Below the pieces are notes generated by a model that saw nothing but the letters and a program-made list of their open reading frames with translations, made no database searches and was not told where the DNA came from. Positions 34,964 to 43,061 of a stretch of DNA of 64,000 nucleotides are shown here, piece by piece (the first letter of the stretch is position 1; each line of letters starts with the position of its first letter). This DNA is from Chryseobacterium sp. GTDB lineage: Bacteria; Bacteroidota; Bacteroidia; Flavobacteriales; Weeksellaceae. The DNA lies in the NCBI GenBank assembly GCA_031277615.1, contig JAITMC010000009.1, forward strand, positions 1-64,000, given 5' to 3'. Position numbers and translations under genes: made by a program.

Positions 34964-35612
34964 CTGGATTCTTTTTATTATTTTTAATGGTCTTATGAAA
35001 TTCGGCAAGAGGATCTTCAACATCCTTCTGGCTGATTTCATGATGATACTGATTTTCGGGCTGATTATTTTCAGCACCTGTTTTTTTATGGTTATCGGGA
35101 ACAAAAAGCATTGCTGTACACAGACAGTTTTTGCGTTCCTTCATCATTAATATTTCATAGTTGACACAGTTCTTACATCCGTTCCAGAATTCTTCATCCT
35201 GCGTCAGTTCCGAATAGATTACCGGCTGATATCCGAGATCACTGTTAATCTTCATTACCGCAAGTCCCGTTGTCAACCCGAATACTTTTGCATCCGGATA
35301 CTTATCTCTTGATAGCTGGAAAACTTTTTGCTTGATCTGAGTGGCCACCCCTCCGTTTCTGAATTTCGGTGAGACGATAAGTCCTGAATTGGCTACAAAT
35401 TTTCCGTGCGACCAGGTTTCTATATAACAGAAGCCTACCCACTCACCATTTTCAGTAGCGACAACGGCATTGCCTTCTGAAATCTTTTTACTCAAATACT
35501 CAAGGGAACGTTTTGCGATCCCTGTTCCTCTGCGCTGTGCAGAATCATACATTTCCTGCTGTATTTCATTCACATACATTAGATGTGCGCATGAGGAAAT
35601 TTCTATTTCCAT
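34935..35612 (-). CDS. GNAT acyltransferase of the arg operon (candidate acylglutamate synthase)
   Basis: A 225-residue GNAT-fold protein that opens the arg operon. The ATG at 35612 (MEIEISSCAHLMYV) is chosen since the consensus promoter lies just upstream. Residues about 12-45 (HLMYVNEIQQEMYDSAQRRGTGIAKRS) are the conserved entry of this arg-linked group; the CoA-binding region is near residues 85-115 (SGLIVSPKFRNGGVATQIKQKV). A Cys-containing stretch (NGCKNCVNYEI..RKNCLC) and a polar C-terminal tail follow. No argA or argJ is present in the operon, so it probably makes N-acetyl- or N-succinyl-glutamate. This role is inferred from position. Confidence 0.75.
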   Translation of the reverse strand: MEIEISSCAHLMYVNEIQQEMYDSAQRRGTGIAKRSLEYLSKKISEGNAVVATENGEWVGFCYIETWSHGKFVANSGLIVSPKFRNGGVATQIKQKVFQLSRDKYPDAKVFGLTTGLAVMKINSDLGYQPVIYSELTQDEEFWNGCKNCVNYEILMMKERKNCLCTAMLFVPDNHKKTGAENNQPENQYHHEISQKDVEDPLAEFHKTIKNNKKNPDEKESHLSV

Positions 35613-35633
35613 GTATTTATCTGAATTTTTTGG

Positions 35634-35665
35634 CAAATTTAAAATATAATTTCTTTTAAATCCAA
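35634..35665 (-). promoter_or_regulatory. Consensus promoter of the arg operon
   Basis: On the minus strand TTG (35665-35663), 21 bp, then TAAATTTG (35641-35634) match TTG-N19-21-TAnnTTTG; the start codon at 35612 follows 21 nt later. It supports the arg operon starting with the GNAT gene. Confidence 0.75.
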
Positions 35666-35726
35666 ACAAAAAAGATATTTTTTTTGTTTAAATAAAATTA
35701 ACAGGTAAAATTATCTTTAATGGAAA

Positions 35727-35760
35727 TTATATATTTGCTAAATTATTATATATTTGCTAA
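35727..35760 (+). promoter_or_regulatory. Tandem TATATTTG direct repeats upstream of the zinc-ribbon gene
   Basis: TTATATATTTGCTAA occurs twice (35727-35741 and 35746-35760), 19 bp apart, just before the ATG at 35773. Each contains TATATTTG, a match to TAnnTTTG. They may be two overlapping -7 boxes or a repressor's direct-repeat operator two DNA turns apart. Confidence 0.5.
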
Positions 35761-35772
35761 AAAGGTATAGCT

Positions 35773-36189
35773 ATGGAAAATAAATGCCCTAAATGCAACA
35801 GTTCCAAAATTGTAAAAAGCGGAATTATTAAGGAGAAACAGCGTTTTCTCTGTAAAGACTGCGGTTATTATTTCACGGTAAAAAAACTGGGCAAACAGAT
35901 TGATGATTATTATGTAACCAAAGCATTACAACTCTATCTTGAAGGACTGAGCTACCGAGAAATTGAGAGAATCATAGGGGTTTCCCATGTCACGATCAGC
36001 TCCTGGATCAAGAAATACAACATCACACGACCTCCTCATTCGGAATTCCATCCTGTTTATAAAATCCTGAAACAAAATGAACTGATAGAATATATTGCCC
36101 AGGAAGAAAATATCAAAAATTCAGGGATCATCATTACGCAGTTTGCAGATAAGTACATGCTGATCAAATGGGAAAGGTTTAAGAAGTAA
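35773..36189 (+). CDS. Zinc-ribbon/helix-turn-helix protein related to IS1 InsA
   Basis: A 138-residue protein with an InsA-like zinc ribbon (C5, C8, C27, C30 in CPKC and CKDC) and a helix-turn-helix (about 55-82: GLSYREIERIIGVSHVTISSWIKKY). In IS1 these sequences belong to the DNA-binding InsA half of the transposase. Here no catalytic InsB frame follows, there are no IS1-like terminal inverted repeats nearby, and the protein has an extra ~50-residue C-terminal part. It is therefore probably a domesticated DNA-binding protein or regulator. It is divergent from the arg operon; tandem direct repeats lie before its start. Confidence 0.75.
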   Translation: MENKCPKCNSSKIVKSGIIKEKQRFLCKDCGYYFTVKKLGKQIDDYYVTKALQLYLEGLSYREIERIIGVSHVTISSWIKKYNITRPPHSEFHPVYKILKQNELIEYIAQEENIKNSGIIITQFADKYMLIKWERFKK

Positions 36190-36190
36190 G

Positions 36191-36248
36191 GGAGATGCAT
36201 AGAGAAAGGGATAATAGATAATAGATGATAGACTGATAGATAAAAGAC
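36191..36248. repeat. Short 'atagatgatagac' tandem repeat
   Basis: A run of ATAGATGATAGAC-like units follows the zinc-ribbon gene. A closely related run (AATAGATGATAGACGGATAG) is at 56989-57030. Both lie just outside coding sequence. Confidence 0.5.
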
Positions 36249-36369
36249 TTTTTACCGCTTATAATTCATAAAACTATACCATTACCATTAATATATATTA
36301 AATTTTCGTAAACAAATTATTAATTACAATTTGGCATCAACAAAAAACAACGCCAAAAATTGATAATTT

Positions 36370-37749
36370 ATGAAGAAAACTCTTACATTCATAGGATTAG
36401 CCGTAATGAGCGGTTCTTTATACGCTCAGGGCTCTCCGGATTATGGCAGTGGATTAAAATTAAACCTCAACCAGGACGGAGATAAGTACATCAGATTTAT
36501 TTTATGGGATCAGTTCTGGCTCAGGAATACCCAGATGAATCCGGGAAGCATGGTAGCGGGTGAACCGACCGACAATTCTTGGAGTCTGGGAAACAGAAGA
36601 TTACGGGCTTTGGCTTATGCTCAGATTTCCAAAAGATACATGATCCTTGCTCATTTTGGAATCAACAACCAGACTTTTATTAACGGGGGCGCATCAGGAA
36701 CCTCGGGAACAGGTGGCTATGGAAACGGCAAAAAGCCACAGATGTTTTTTCACGACGCCTGGAACGAATATGCAGTTATTTTACCTGGAGAAGCAGGAAA
36801 ATTCAGTTTATCTTTAGGGGCAGGTCTTCATTATTACATGGGGCTTTCCCGAATGACAATGGCTTCGACGCTTAATTTCCTGACGGTAGACTCCCCTGTT
36901 TTCACATGGCCTCTGATCGATAATTCAGATCAGTTTGCAAGACAGCTCGGAATGTTTGCCAAAGGAAAATACGGAAAGCTGGAATACCGCTTCAGTTTAA
37001 ACAAGCCCTTCGCTACGGATCTCGTACCCGTTAATGTAACAGATCCCTCCCGTGCTGTAGCAGTAGATAACAACGGTAATCCAAGCTTTTCAAAGGCAGG
37101 TTATGTTGAATATCAGTTTCTTGATGAAGAATCCAATACCCTTCCCTTTAAAGTGGGCTCATATCTGGGCACGAAAAAGGTTTTCAATGTGGGAGCAGGT
37201 TTTTATCACCAGGCAGACGGAACGAGAACTTCTGTCAACTCCAATATCGAGAAGCATGACATTACCCTTTTTGCCGTAGATGCCTTCGCCGATATCCCTT
37301 TGGGAGAAGCAAAAAATAAAATGGCCGTTTCCGCCTATGCAGGATACTACAATTATAATTTCGGTCCGAATTACATCCGCAATCTGGGAACGATGAATAT
37401 TGCCGCCTCAGACCCTAATTTTATCGGAAATAAAGCCATCGCAGGACCGGGAAATCTACAGCCGCTGATCGGAACAGGTAATATTATCTACGCCCAGGCC
37501 GGTTTACTTTTACCCAGCCAGGCTGAGAAACCGAAAGTAAGAATACAGCCCTTCGCTGCCTATACCCACAAAAACTTTGAAGCATTCGACAAGTCTTCCT
37601 CACAATTTGATGTAGGAGCCAACTGGTTTATTGATGGGCATCATGCAAAGATCACGACCCAGTATTCCACCAGACCGGTATATACCAGCCCTACGGAAAG
37701 CCCTTCCTCCAAAGGTGAGTTTATCGTACAGTTTCAAATTTACCTGTAA
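36370..37749 (+). CDS. Outer-membrane porin of the acetate/propionate cluster
   Basis: A 459-residue exported protein with signal peptide (1-19, SLYAQG) and the amphipathic beta-strand pattern of a barrel through to the C-terminus (EFIVQFQIYL ends in an aromatic/Leu strand). Long loops and strands such as FRLNKPFATDL, TLPFKVGSYLGTKKVFNVGAGFY fit a 16-18-stranded Bacteroidetes porin. It starts a block of genes in one direction that continues with an MHS transporter, a sensor kinase and two acyl-CoA ligases, so it most likely admits short-chain carboxylates. The substrate is inferred from that neighbourhood. Confidence 0.75.
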   Translation: MKKTLTFIGLAVMSGSLYAQGSPDYGSGLKLNLNQDGDKYIRFILWDQFWLRNTQMNPGSMVAGEPTDNSWSLGNRRLRALAYAQISKRYMILAHFGINNQTFINGGASGTSGTGGYGNGKKPQMFFHDAWNEYAVILPGEAGKFSLSLGAGLHYYMGLSRMTMASTLNFLTVDSPVFTWPLIDNSDQFARQLGMFAKGKYGKLEYRFSLNKPFATDLVPVNVTDPSRAVAVDNNGNPSFSKAGYVEYQFLDEESNTLPFKVGSYLGTKKVFNVGAGFYHQADGTRTSVNSNIEKHDITLFAVDAFADIPLGEAKNKMAVSAYAGYYNYNFGPNYIRNLGTMNIAASDPNFIGNKAIAGPGNLQPLIGTGNIIYAQAGLLLPSQAEKPKVRIQPFAAYTHKNFEAFDKSSSQFDVGANWFIDGHHAKITTQYSTRPVYTSPTESPSSKGEFIVQFQIYL

Positions 37750-37802
37750 CACTCAGGATTTACTGATATCATTCATTTCATTAACAACAAAAACCTAGCA
37801 AT

Positions 37803-39383
37803 ATGAGCGAAAATCACCACGAAAACTACGAGAATATGACCGACAGGCAGAAAAACCGCACCATCTGGAGCGTGATCACCGCCTCATCTCTCGGTACTCT
37901 GATAGAATGGTACGACTTCTATATTTTCGGAAGTTTAGCCATAGTTCTGGCAACGAAATTCTTCCCCGCAGATAATCCGACTGCCGCATTTTTATCTACG
38001 CTGGCTACTTTTGCCGCAGGATTTGTGGTAAGACCCTTCGGCGCTCTTTTCTTCGGGAGACTGGGAGATATTATCGGAAGAAAATACACTTTCCTTGTCA
38101 CATTACTGATCATGGGATTTTCAACATTCCTGATCGGCTGTATTCCAAGCTATGAAACGATTGGATTTTTAGCCCCTGTTCTTGTTTTAATTTTAAGACT
38201 TCTCCAGGGACTTGCCCTGGGTGGAGAATATGGCGGTGCTGCAACCTATGTTGCCGAATATGCACAGCCTCACCGGAGAGGTTACTGGACTTCCTGGATA
38301 CAGACAACGGCTACGGCTGGTCTTTTCATCTCCCTGATCGTCATTCTCGTTACCAAAACATCCCTTTCTGCTGAAGAGTTTGATCACTGGGGATGGAGGG
38401 TTCCTTTCTGGATTTCGATCCTTATGGTAGGTGTTTCATATATCATCAGAAAAAACATGAAGGAATCCCCTCTTTTTGCGAAGGCTAAAAGTGAAGGAAA
38501 AACGTCAAAAAATCCTTTAAAGGAAAGCTTCGGAAATAAGTATAATTTCAAATTTGTTCTTCTGGCTCTTTTCGGAGCAGCTATGGGGCAAGGGGTGATC
38601 TGGTATACGGGACAGTTTTATGCCATGAGCTTCCTGCAGAAAGTAATGAATGTAGAATCTGCCCAGGTAGATTCCCTCATGGCCACAGCTTTATTCCTGG
38701 GAACGCCTTTCTTTGTCTTTTTCGGATGGCTTTCTGATAAAATAGGAAGAAAAGCCGTGATGATGACCGGAATGCTGGTAGCCATCTTAGCTTACCGGCC
38801 CATTTATGACAGCATGTTCAACAGTGTAAAGCTTGAGAACAAAACGGTTGCCGCTAATGGAATTACAGAAAAAAGAACGGCTAAAATCCATGATAAAATT
38901 GCAACGGACAGCCTCGTAACCTTCCACAAGGAAACGCTTTATACGGACGGAACCTTAATTAAAAAAGACAGTATTACCCATTGGTCTCCGGCAGGTCCGG
39001 TAATGAAAGACGGAAAAGCGGAAGAACCTAAAGTATCCCAATCCGTAACGCTGGCCGACCATACAAAATGGTATCTGGTATTCCTGGTGTTTATTCAGGT
39101 GATATTCGTAACGATGGTTTACGGTCCCATTGCGGCTTTCCTTGTAGAGATGTTCCCGGTGAGAATCCGCTACACGTCAATGTCTCTTCCTTATCACATC
39201 GGAAACGGGGTATTCGGAGGACTTCTTCCGGCAGTGGCCACTTATCTGGTTACGGTGGGTAAAGATGCGGGGCATCCTACATGGTATCTTGAAGGACTGT
39301 GGTATCCGATAGGCGTTGCAGCCGTCTGCCTGATCATCGGATTGTTTTATCTTAAAAATAAGAACAATAATATTCATGATTAA
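37803..39383 (+). CDS. MHS-type MFS transporter with an internal insertion
   Basis: A 526-residue major-facilitator protein of the metabolite:H+ symporter (MHS) group, which takes up carboxylates and related acids. Start motifs are typical: SSLGTLIEWYDFYIFG (about 29-44), then GRLGDIIGRKYTF (the MFS signature between TM2 and TM3) and RLLQGLALGGEYGGA (about 132-146). Members are usually 420-450 residues; here a hydrophilic segment of about 85 residues (335-418) lies between TM8 and TM9 (LENKTVAANGITEKRT..). The gene follows the porin by 53 bp; uptake of acetate or propionate is a reasonable inference. Confidence 0.88.
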   Translation: MSENHHENYENMTDRQKNRTIWSVITASSLGTLIEWYDFYIFGSLAIVLATKFFPADNPTAAFLSTLATFAAGFVVRPFGALFFGRLGDIIGRKYTFLVTLLIMGFSTFLIGCIPSYETIGFLAPVLVLILRLLQGLALGGEYGGAATYVAEYAQPHRRGYWTSWIQTTATAGLFISLIVILVTKTSLSAEEFDHWGWRVPFWISILMVGVSYIIRKNMKESPLFAKAKSEGKTSKNPLKESFGNKYNFKFVLLALFGAAMGQGVIWYTGQFYAMSFLQKVMNVESAQVDSLMATALFLGTPFFVFFGWLSDKIGRKAVMMTGMLVAILAYRPIYDSMFNSVKLENKTVAANGITEKRTAKIHDKIATDSLVTFHKETLYTDGTLIKKDSITHWSPAGPVMKDGKAEEPKVSQSVTLADHTKWYLVFLVFIQVIFVTMVYGPIAAFLVEMFPVRIRYTSMSLPYHIGNGVFGGLLPAVATYLVTVGKDAGHPTWYLEGLWYPIGVAAVCLIIGLFYLKNKNNNIHD

Positions 39384-39427
39384 GCATTGAATCACTCAAA
39401 TTTTTATTAATTTTAATAACTACTAAA

Positions 39428-39655
39428 ATGAACGGACTAAAAAAAATATTAGGCATAGTATGGATCGCCATTGCGCTGGTGGTAGGATATTTCGGAATAA
39501 CAGTTCTGGGGATCCCGAAGATCACTTCAGGCAAACAGGAGGACCTGGTTTTCGGTATCATTATTTTATTTGTACTGATGCCGATCATCTCCGGCGGGCT
39601 GGGTATTTTCGGCTATTACGCGCTGACGGGAGAATATTCTGACGATAAAATTTAA
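39428..39655 (+). CDS. Small two-helix membrane protein
   Basis: A 75-residue integral membrane protein with two hydrophobic helices (about 8-29 and 44-68) and a short charged loop (KITSGKQED). I recall this as a DUF6814-type partner of MHS transporters in Bacteroidetes, and its position 44 bp after the MHS gene supports a role as a helper or stabiliser of that transporter. No catalytic motif is present. Confidence 0.7.
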   Translation: MNGLKKILGIVWIAIALVVGYFGITVLGIPKITSGKQEDLVFGIIILFVLMPIISGGLGIFGYYALTGEYSDDKI

Positions 39656-39670
39656 CGATAAAAAATAAAT

Positions 39671-39717
39671 GATAATTGATGAATGATCAGCATGACAGAA
39701 TCCGTTCATCAATTATC
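39671..39717 (+). other. Perfect intercistronic inverted repeat
   Basis: GATAATTGATGAA (39671-39683) and its exact complement TTCATCAATTATC (39705-39717) form a 13-bp stem with a 21-nt loop between the two small membrane-protein genes. It is followed by TTTATTC. It may be a partial terminator or an mRNA stability element dividing transporter genes from sensor genes. Confidence 0.6.
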
Positions 39718-39732
39718 TTTATTCATAACCCT

Positions 39733-39927
39733 ATGAAGAAAAGACACGAACAAAAACTGGTTATCCTGAGCATCGGACTAATGATCGCCTTCAGCATTCC
39801 TGTTTCACTGCTGTTTAACAGTGACCGGGAGGTTTTCGGCTATCCGATGATTCTGATTTATTTTTTTGTGGTGTGGATGATTTCCATCATAATCTCTTTT
39901 GTAATCGTAAAAAAGTATGATGAGTAG
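39733..39927 (+). CDS. Small two-helix membrane protein preceding the sensor kinase
   Basis: A 64-residue protein (start at ATG 39733, MKKRHEQK) with two transmembrane helices (about 8-28 and 37-59) and a short linker FNSDREVFGYP. A second, earlier in-frame ATG at 39676 would add a non-helical tail and is rejected. It overlaps the start of the histidine kinase gene by 11 nt, so the two are coupled. Small proteins in this position are often seen beside sodium:solute symporters (DUF4212-like), but the length and sequence do not settle the family. Confidence 0.65.
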   Translation: MKKRHEQKLVILSIGLMIAFSIPVSLLFNSDREVFGYPMILIYFFVVWMISIIISFVIVKKYDE

Positions 39928-42622
39928 TTTTGCATTATTTTTTGTGGTTTTGTTTTACCTGGCCCTTTTGTTCTTAGTTGCCCATCTGGCAGAGAAGAAG
40001 AAGAGCAAGCTGTGGATCAACAACCCTTACATTTATGCACTTTCCCTTGCGGTGTACTGCACGGCATGGACGTACTACGGAAGCATCGGTGTTGCGGCTA
40101 CAGGTGGACTTAACTATCTTCCCATCTATATCGGGCCTATTATGATCATTCCGGCGTGGATCTATATCAATACCCGCATCGTACGGATTGCCAGAATCAA
40201 CAAAATAAGCAGTCTTGCGGATTTTATTTCCCTGAGATACGGTAACAGCAGAAGCTTCAGCGCCATCATTACGGTAGTCTGTCTTCTGGCGATTGTTCCT
40301 TATATCGGATTACAGATCAAAGCGATTTCGGAAACATTTCATCTGGTGACCGAAACTTCAATGTCCAACAATATTCTTACGGATAATGCTACGTTTGTCG
40401 TGGTACTGATTGCCTTATTTTCGTCTTATTACGGGACAAAATATGTGGATGCTTCAGAGAAACGTTTAGGAATTATTTCCGCAATTGCCCTGGAAAGTTT
40501 TTTAAAGCTTTTCTTCATCATTATTCTGGGTATTTTTGTAATTTATTTTGTATTCGACGGCTTTTCCGATATTTATCAGAAGGCCAGCCAGTTTGAGGAT
40601 TTCAAACAAAAAAACACCTTCAACGGTATTGAAAATGCGATGAACTGGATGGTCCTGTGCATGATTTCCGCTACCGCTATCTGTATTCTGCCGAGACAGT
40701 TCCATACCGCGATTGTAGAAAACAGACAGGAAAAACACATCAAAACAGCCATCTGGTTCTTCCCTCTTTATCTTTTAATATTCACGGTCTTTATCTTCCC
40801 GATCGCATGGGGCGGAAGGCTTATTTTCGACGGAGAAAAAGTAAATCCTGAGTTCTACTCTATCCTGATTCCCCAGCATTTCGATAATACCCTGATTACG
40901 GTTTTTGTCTTTCTGGGAGGCCTGAGCTCCTGTATTTCAATGATCATTATCTCTGCCATTACGCTTTCGATTATGCTTTCCAATAACCTCATCATTCCTT
41001 ATGGATTACTTGGAAAATTCAAGTCTGAAAACGAGGTTCAGAATACCAGAAACATCACCAACATCAGGAAGTTCAGCATTTTTGCGCTGATCATCATGGC
41101 TTTTGTTTTTTATAAATATTTCATTCTGAGAACTTCTCTGGATTCGGTGGGACTGATTTCATTTGTTGTGATTGCGCAGCTTGCCCCGGCATTTTTCGGA
41201 GCTATTTTCTGGAGAAGAGGAAGCTACAAAGGCGCTGTTGCAGGATTATTAGCCGGGCTTGCGGTATGCTATTTCGGGCTGATCATTCCGCAGTATTATT
41301 TCTCTTACAACCAGGAGCTCAAAGGTGTTCTCAGAGAAATGTATGATGCCTTTGGATTTTTCAGCATTCCTTATCTGAGCAGGATTTCACAGATCTTTTT
41401 CTGGTCTTTACTGGTGAATACCGCTTTATTTACCATTATTTCCGTGAGTGTAAAAGGAAATTACCGGGAAAGAAATTTTGCCGAGCTGTATGTAGATATC
41501 GACAAATACATTCAGAATCACGAAAATGCTTTTATCTGGCGAGGAACAGCTTATGTTTCTGACATTAAAAATATTCTTGAAAGGTTTTTAGGTAAAAATA
41601 AAACGGAACAGGCCTTGAGGATTTTCAATTTAAAATACAACATCGATTCCCAGGCGGAAACAGCCGATTCAAGGTTTATTAAATTTTCAGAAAACCTTTT
41701 AGCCGGACGGATCGGGACCGCTTCTGCCAAAATCCTGATTGAAGGTGTCACGAAAGAGGATAAAATATCTTTAAAAGAGGTTTTAAATATTTTAGAGGAA
41801 TCCAAAGAAAATATTTCCCTTAATAAAAAACTTACGGAACAGTCTGAAGAGCTGCAGAAATTATCGGATGACCTCAGAAATGCCAATGAGAGCCTGATCA
41901 TCAAAGACCGCCAGAAGGACGACTTCTTGGATTCCGTAGCCCATGAATTAAGGACTCCGATCACTGCCATCCGCTCGGCAGGAGAAATCCTTGCAGACGA
42001 TGACGACATCCCTTCAGATATCAAAAAGGAGTTTTTAAATAATATCATCACAGAATCCGACAGGCTGAGCGAGATCATCAATGACATCCTGTATCTGGAT
42101 AAGCTTGAACACGGGGAAATCGCCCTGAATATCAAAGAAAACAATATTCTTGAAACCTATAAAAAGGCAGTCGGTCCCCTGCTCCCTCTGATCCAGCAGA
42201 AGAGCATTCATTTAAGTGAAGTCAACCTCCTGAATCAGTATATATTTGAATACGATGAAGCCAGAATGATCCAGCTGTTTCAGAACATTTTAGGAAACGC
42301 CCTGAAATTCACGGACGATCAGGGAACGATACAGACCAAATTATCGGAAAAAGAAAATGAACTGGTGATCAAAATCTTCAACACCGGAAGACATATTCCT
42401 GAAGAAGACCTCGAAATGATCTTTGACAAGTTTTATCAATCTAAAAATCAGAACATTATAAAACCCACAGGAAGCGGTCTGGGACTGGCCATTTCTAAAA
42501 AGATCGTACAGGCTCATAAAGGAACTATAAAAGCTGAAAACAGCGGACTGGGCGTTACCTTTACCATCAATATGCCCGAAAGAACAATTACAGAACCCAA
42601 AAATGAAGTTGAATTACTATAA
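39917..42622 (+). CDS. Transporter-fused sensor histidine kinase (SSS-HisKA-HATPase)
   Basis: A 901-residue sensor of the CbrA kind. Residues about 1-500 form a 13-helix sodium:solute symporter (PutP-like) domain, e.g. YCTAWTYYGSIGVAA (about 47-61). After a coiled linker (about 620-665) comes the HisKA phosphoacceptor H676 in DSVAHELRTPI, then the HATPase domain with the G-box GSGLGLAISKKI at about 852. The symporter half probably senses the solute it binds. The likely input is acetate, propionate or a related carboxylate, judging by the adjacent porin, MHS transporter and acyl-CoA ligases. Confidence 0.92.
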   Translation: MMSSFALFFVVLFYLALLFLVAHLAEKKKSKLWINNPYIYALSLAVYCTAWTYYGSIGVAATGGLNYLPIYIGPIMIIPAWIYINTRIVRIARINKISSLADFISLRYGNSRSFSAIITVVCLLAIVPYIGLQIKAISETFHLVTETSMSNNILTDNATFVVVLIALFSSYYGTKYVDASEKRLGIISAIALESFLKLFFIIILGIFVIYFVFDGFSDIYQKASQFEDFKQKNTFNGIENAMNWMVLCMISATAICILPRQFHTAIVENRQEKHIKTAIWFFPLYLLIFTVFIFPIAWGGRLIFDGEKVNPEFYSILIPQHFDNTLITVFVFLGGLSSCISMIIISAITLSIMLSNNLIIPYGLLGKFKSENEVQNTRNITNIRKFSIFALIIMAFVFYKYFILRTSLDSVGLISFVVIAQLAPAFFGAIFWRRGSYKGAVAGLLAGLAVCYFGLIIPQYYFSYNQELKGVLREMYDAFGFFSIPYLSRISQIFFWSLLVNTALFTIISVSVKGNYRERNFAELYVDIDKYIQNHENAFIWRGTAYVSDIKNILERFLGKNKTEQALRIFNLKYNIDSQAETADSRFIKFSENLLAGRIGTASAKILIEGVTKEDKISLKEVLNILEESKENISLNKKLTEQSEELQKLSDDLRNANESLIIKDRQKDDFLDSVAHELRTPITAIRSAGEILADDDDIPSDIKKEFLNNIITESDRLSEIINDILYLDKLEHGEIALNIKENNILETYKKAVGPLLPLIQQKSIHLSEVNLLNQYIFEYDEARMIQLFQNILGNALKFTDDQGTIQTKLSEKENELVIKIFNTGRHIPEEDLEMIFDKFYQSKNQNIIKPTGSGLGLAISKKIVQAHKGTIKAENSGLGVTFTINMPERTITEPKNEVELL

Positions 42623-42631
42623 AGAACTCCT

Positions 42632-42994
42632 ATGAAAAAGATAATCATTGCAGATGACGAGCACAAAATACTGATGTCGCTGGAATACAGTTTCAGGAAA
42701 AACGGCTATGATGTTTTCATTGCCAGAGACGGAACCGAAGTTTTAGACTTCCTGAAGACCATGGTTCCCGATGTAATCCTTCTGGATATTATGATGCCGA
42801 ACCTCGACGGTTACAGCACTCTGGATATCATTAAGCAGGATGAAAGGCTGAAGGACACCAAAGTTCTTTTCCTCAGTGCCAAAAACAATCCGAAAGATAT
42901 TGAAAAAGGCCTGGAAATGGGGGCTGATGCTTATGTTACCAAACCTTACTCCATCAGGAAACTGATCCAACAGATTGAAGAAATGTTTGAATAA
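42632..42994 (+). CDS. Single-domain response regulator (receiver only)
   Basis: A 120-residue CheY-like receiver with the acidic pair D8/D9, phosphoacceptor D52 (VILLDIMMPNLDG), Ser82 and Lys104 (VTKPYS). It starts 9 bp after the kinase gene and is clearly its partner. It has no DNA-binding or enzymatic output domain, so signal output must pass through another protein, either a phosphorelay member elsewhere or a direct partner. All switch residues are intact. Confidence 0.92.
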   Translation: MKKIIIADDEHKILMSLEYSFRKNGYDVFIARDGTEVLDFLKTMVPDVILLDIMMPNLDGYSTLDIIKQDERLKDTKVLFLSAKNNPKDIEKGLEMGADAYVTKPYSIRKLIQQIEEMFE

Positions 42995-43061
42995 AATCAG
43001 GACTCAATCCCACTTAAAAATGAAGTATACCCAATCATAAAACACAAATACAGAAACTGAT

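Noticed and set aside
34964-35104. Upstream extension of argG by 47 codons
   Set aside because: It adds a non-homologous tail inside the GNAT gene; ArgG proteins begin at the AFSGGLDTS region, as with the ATG at 34963.
35773-36189. Intact IS1 insertion
   Set aside because: Only an InsA-like domain is present; there is no InsB frame, no IS ends and no target duplication.
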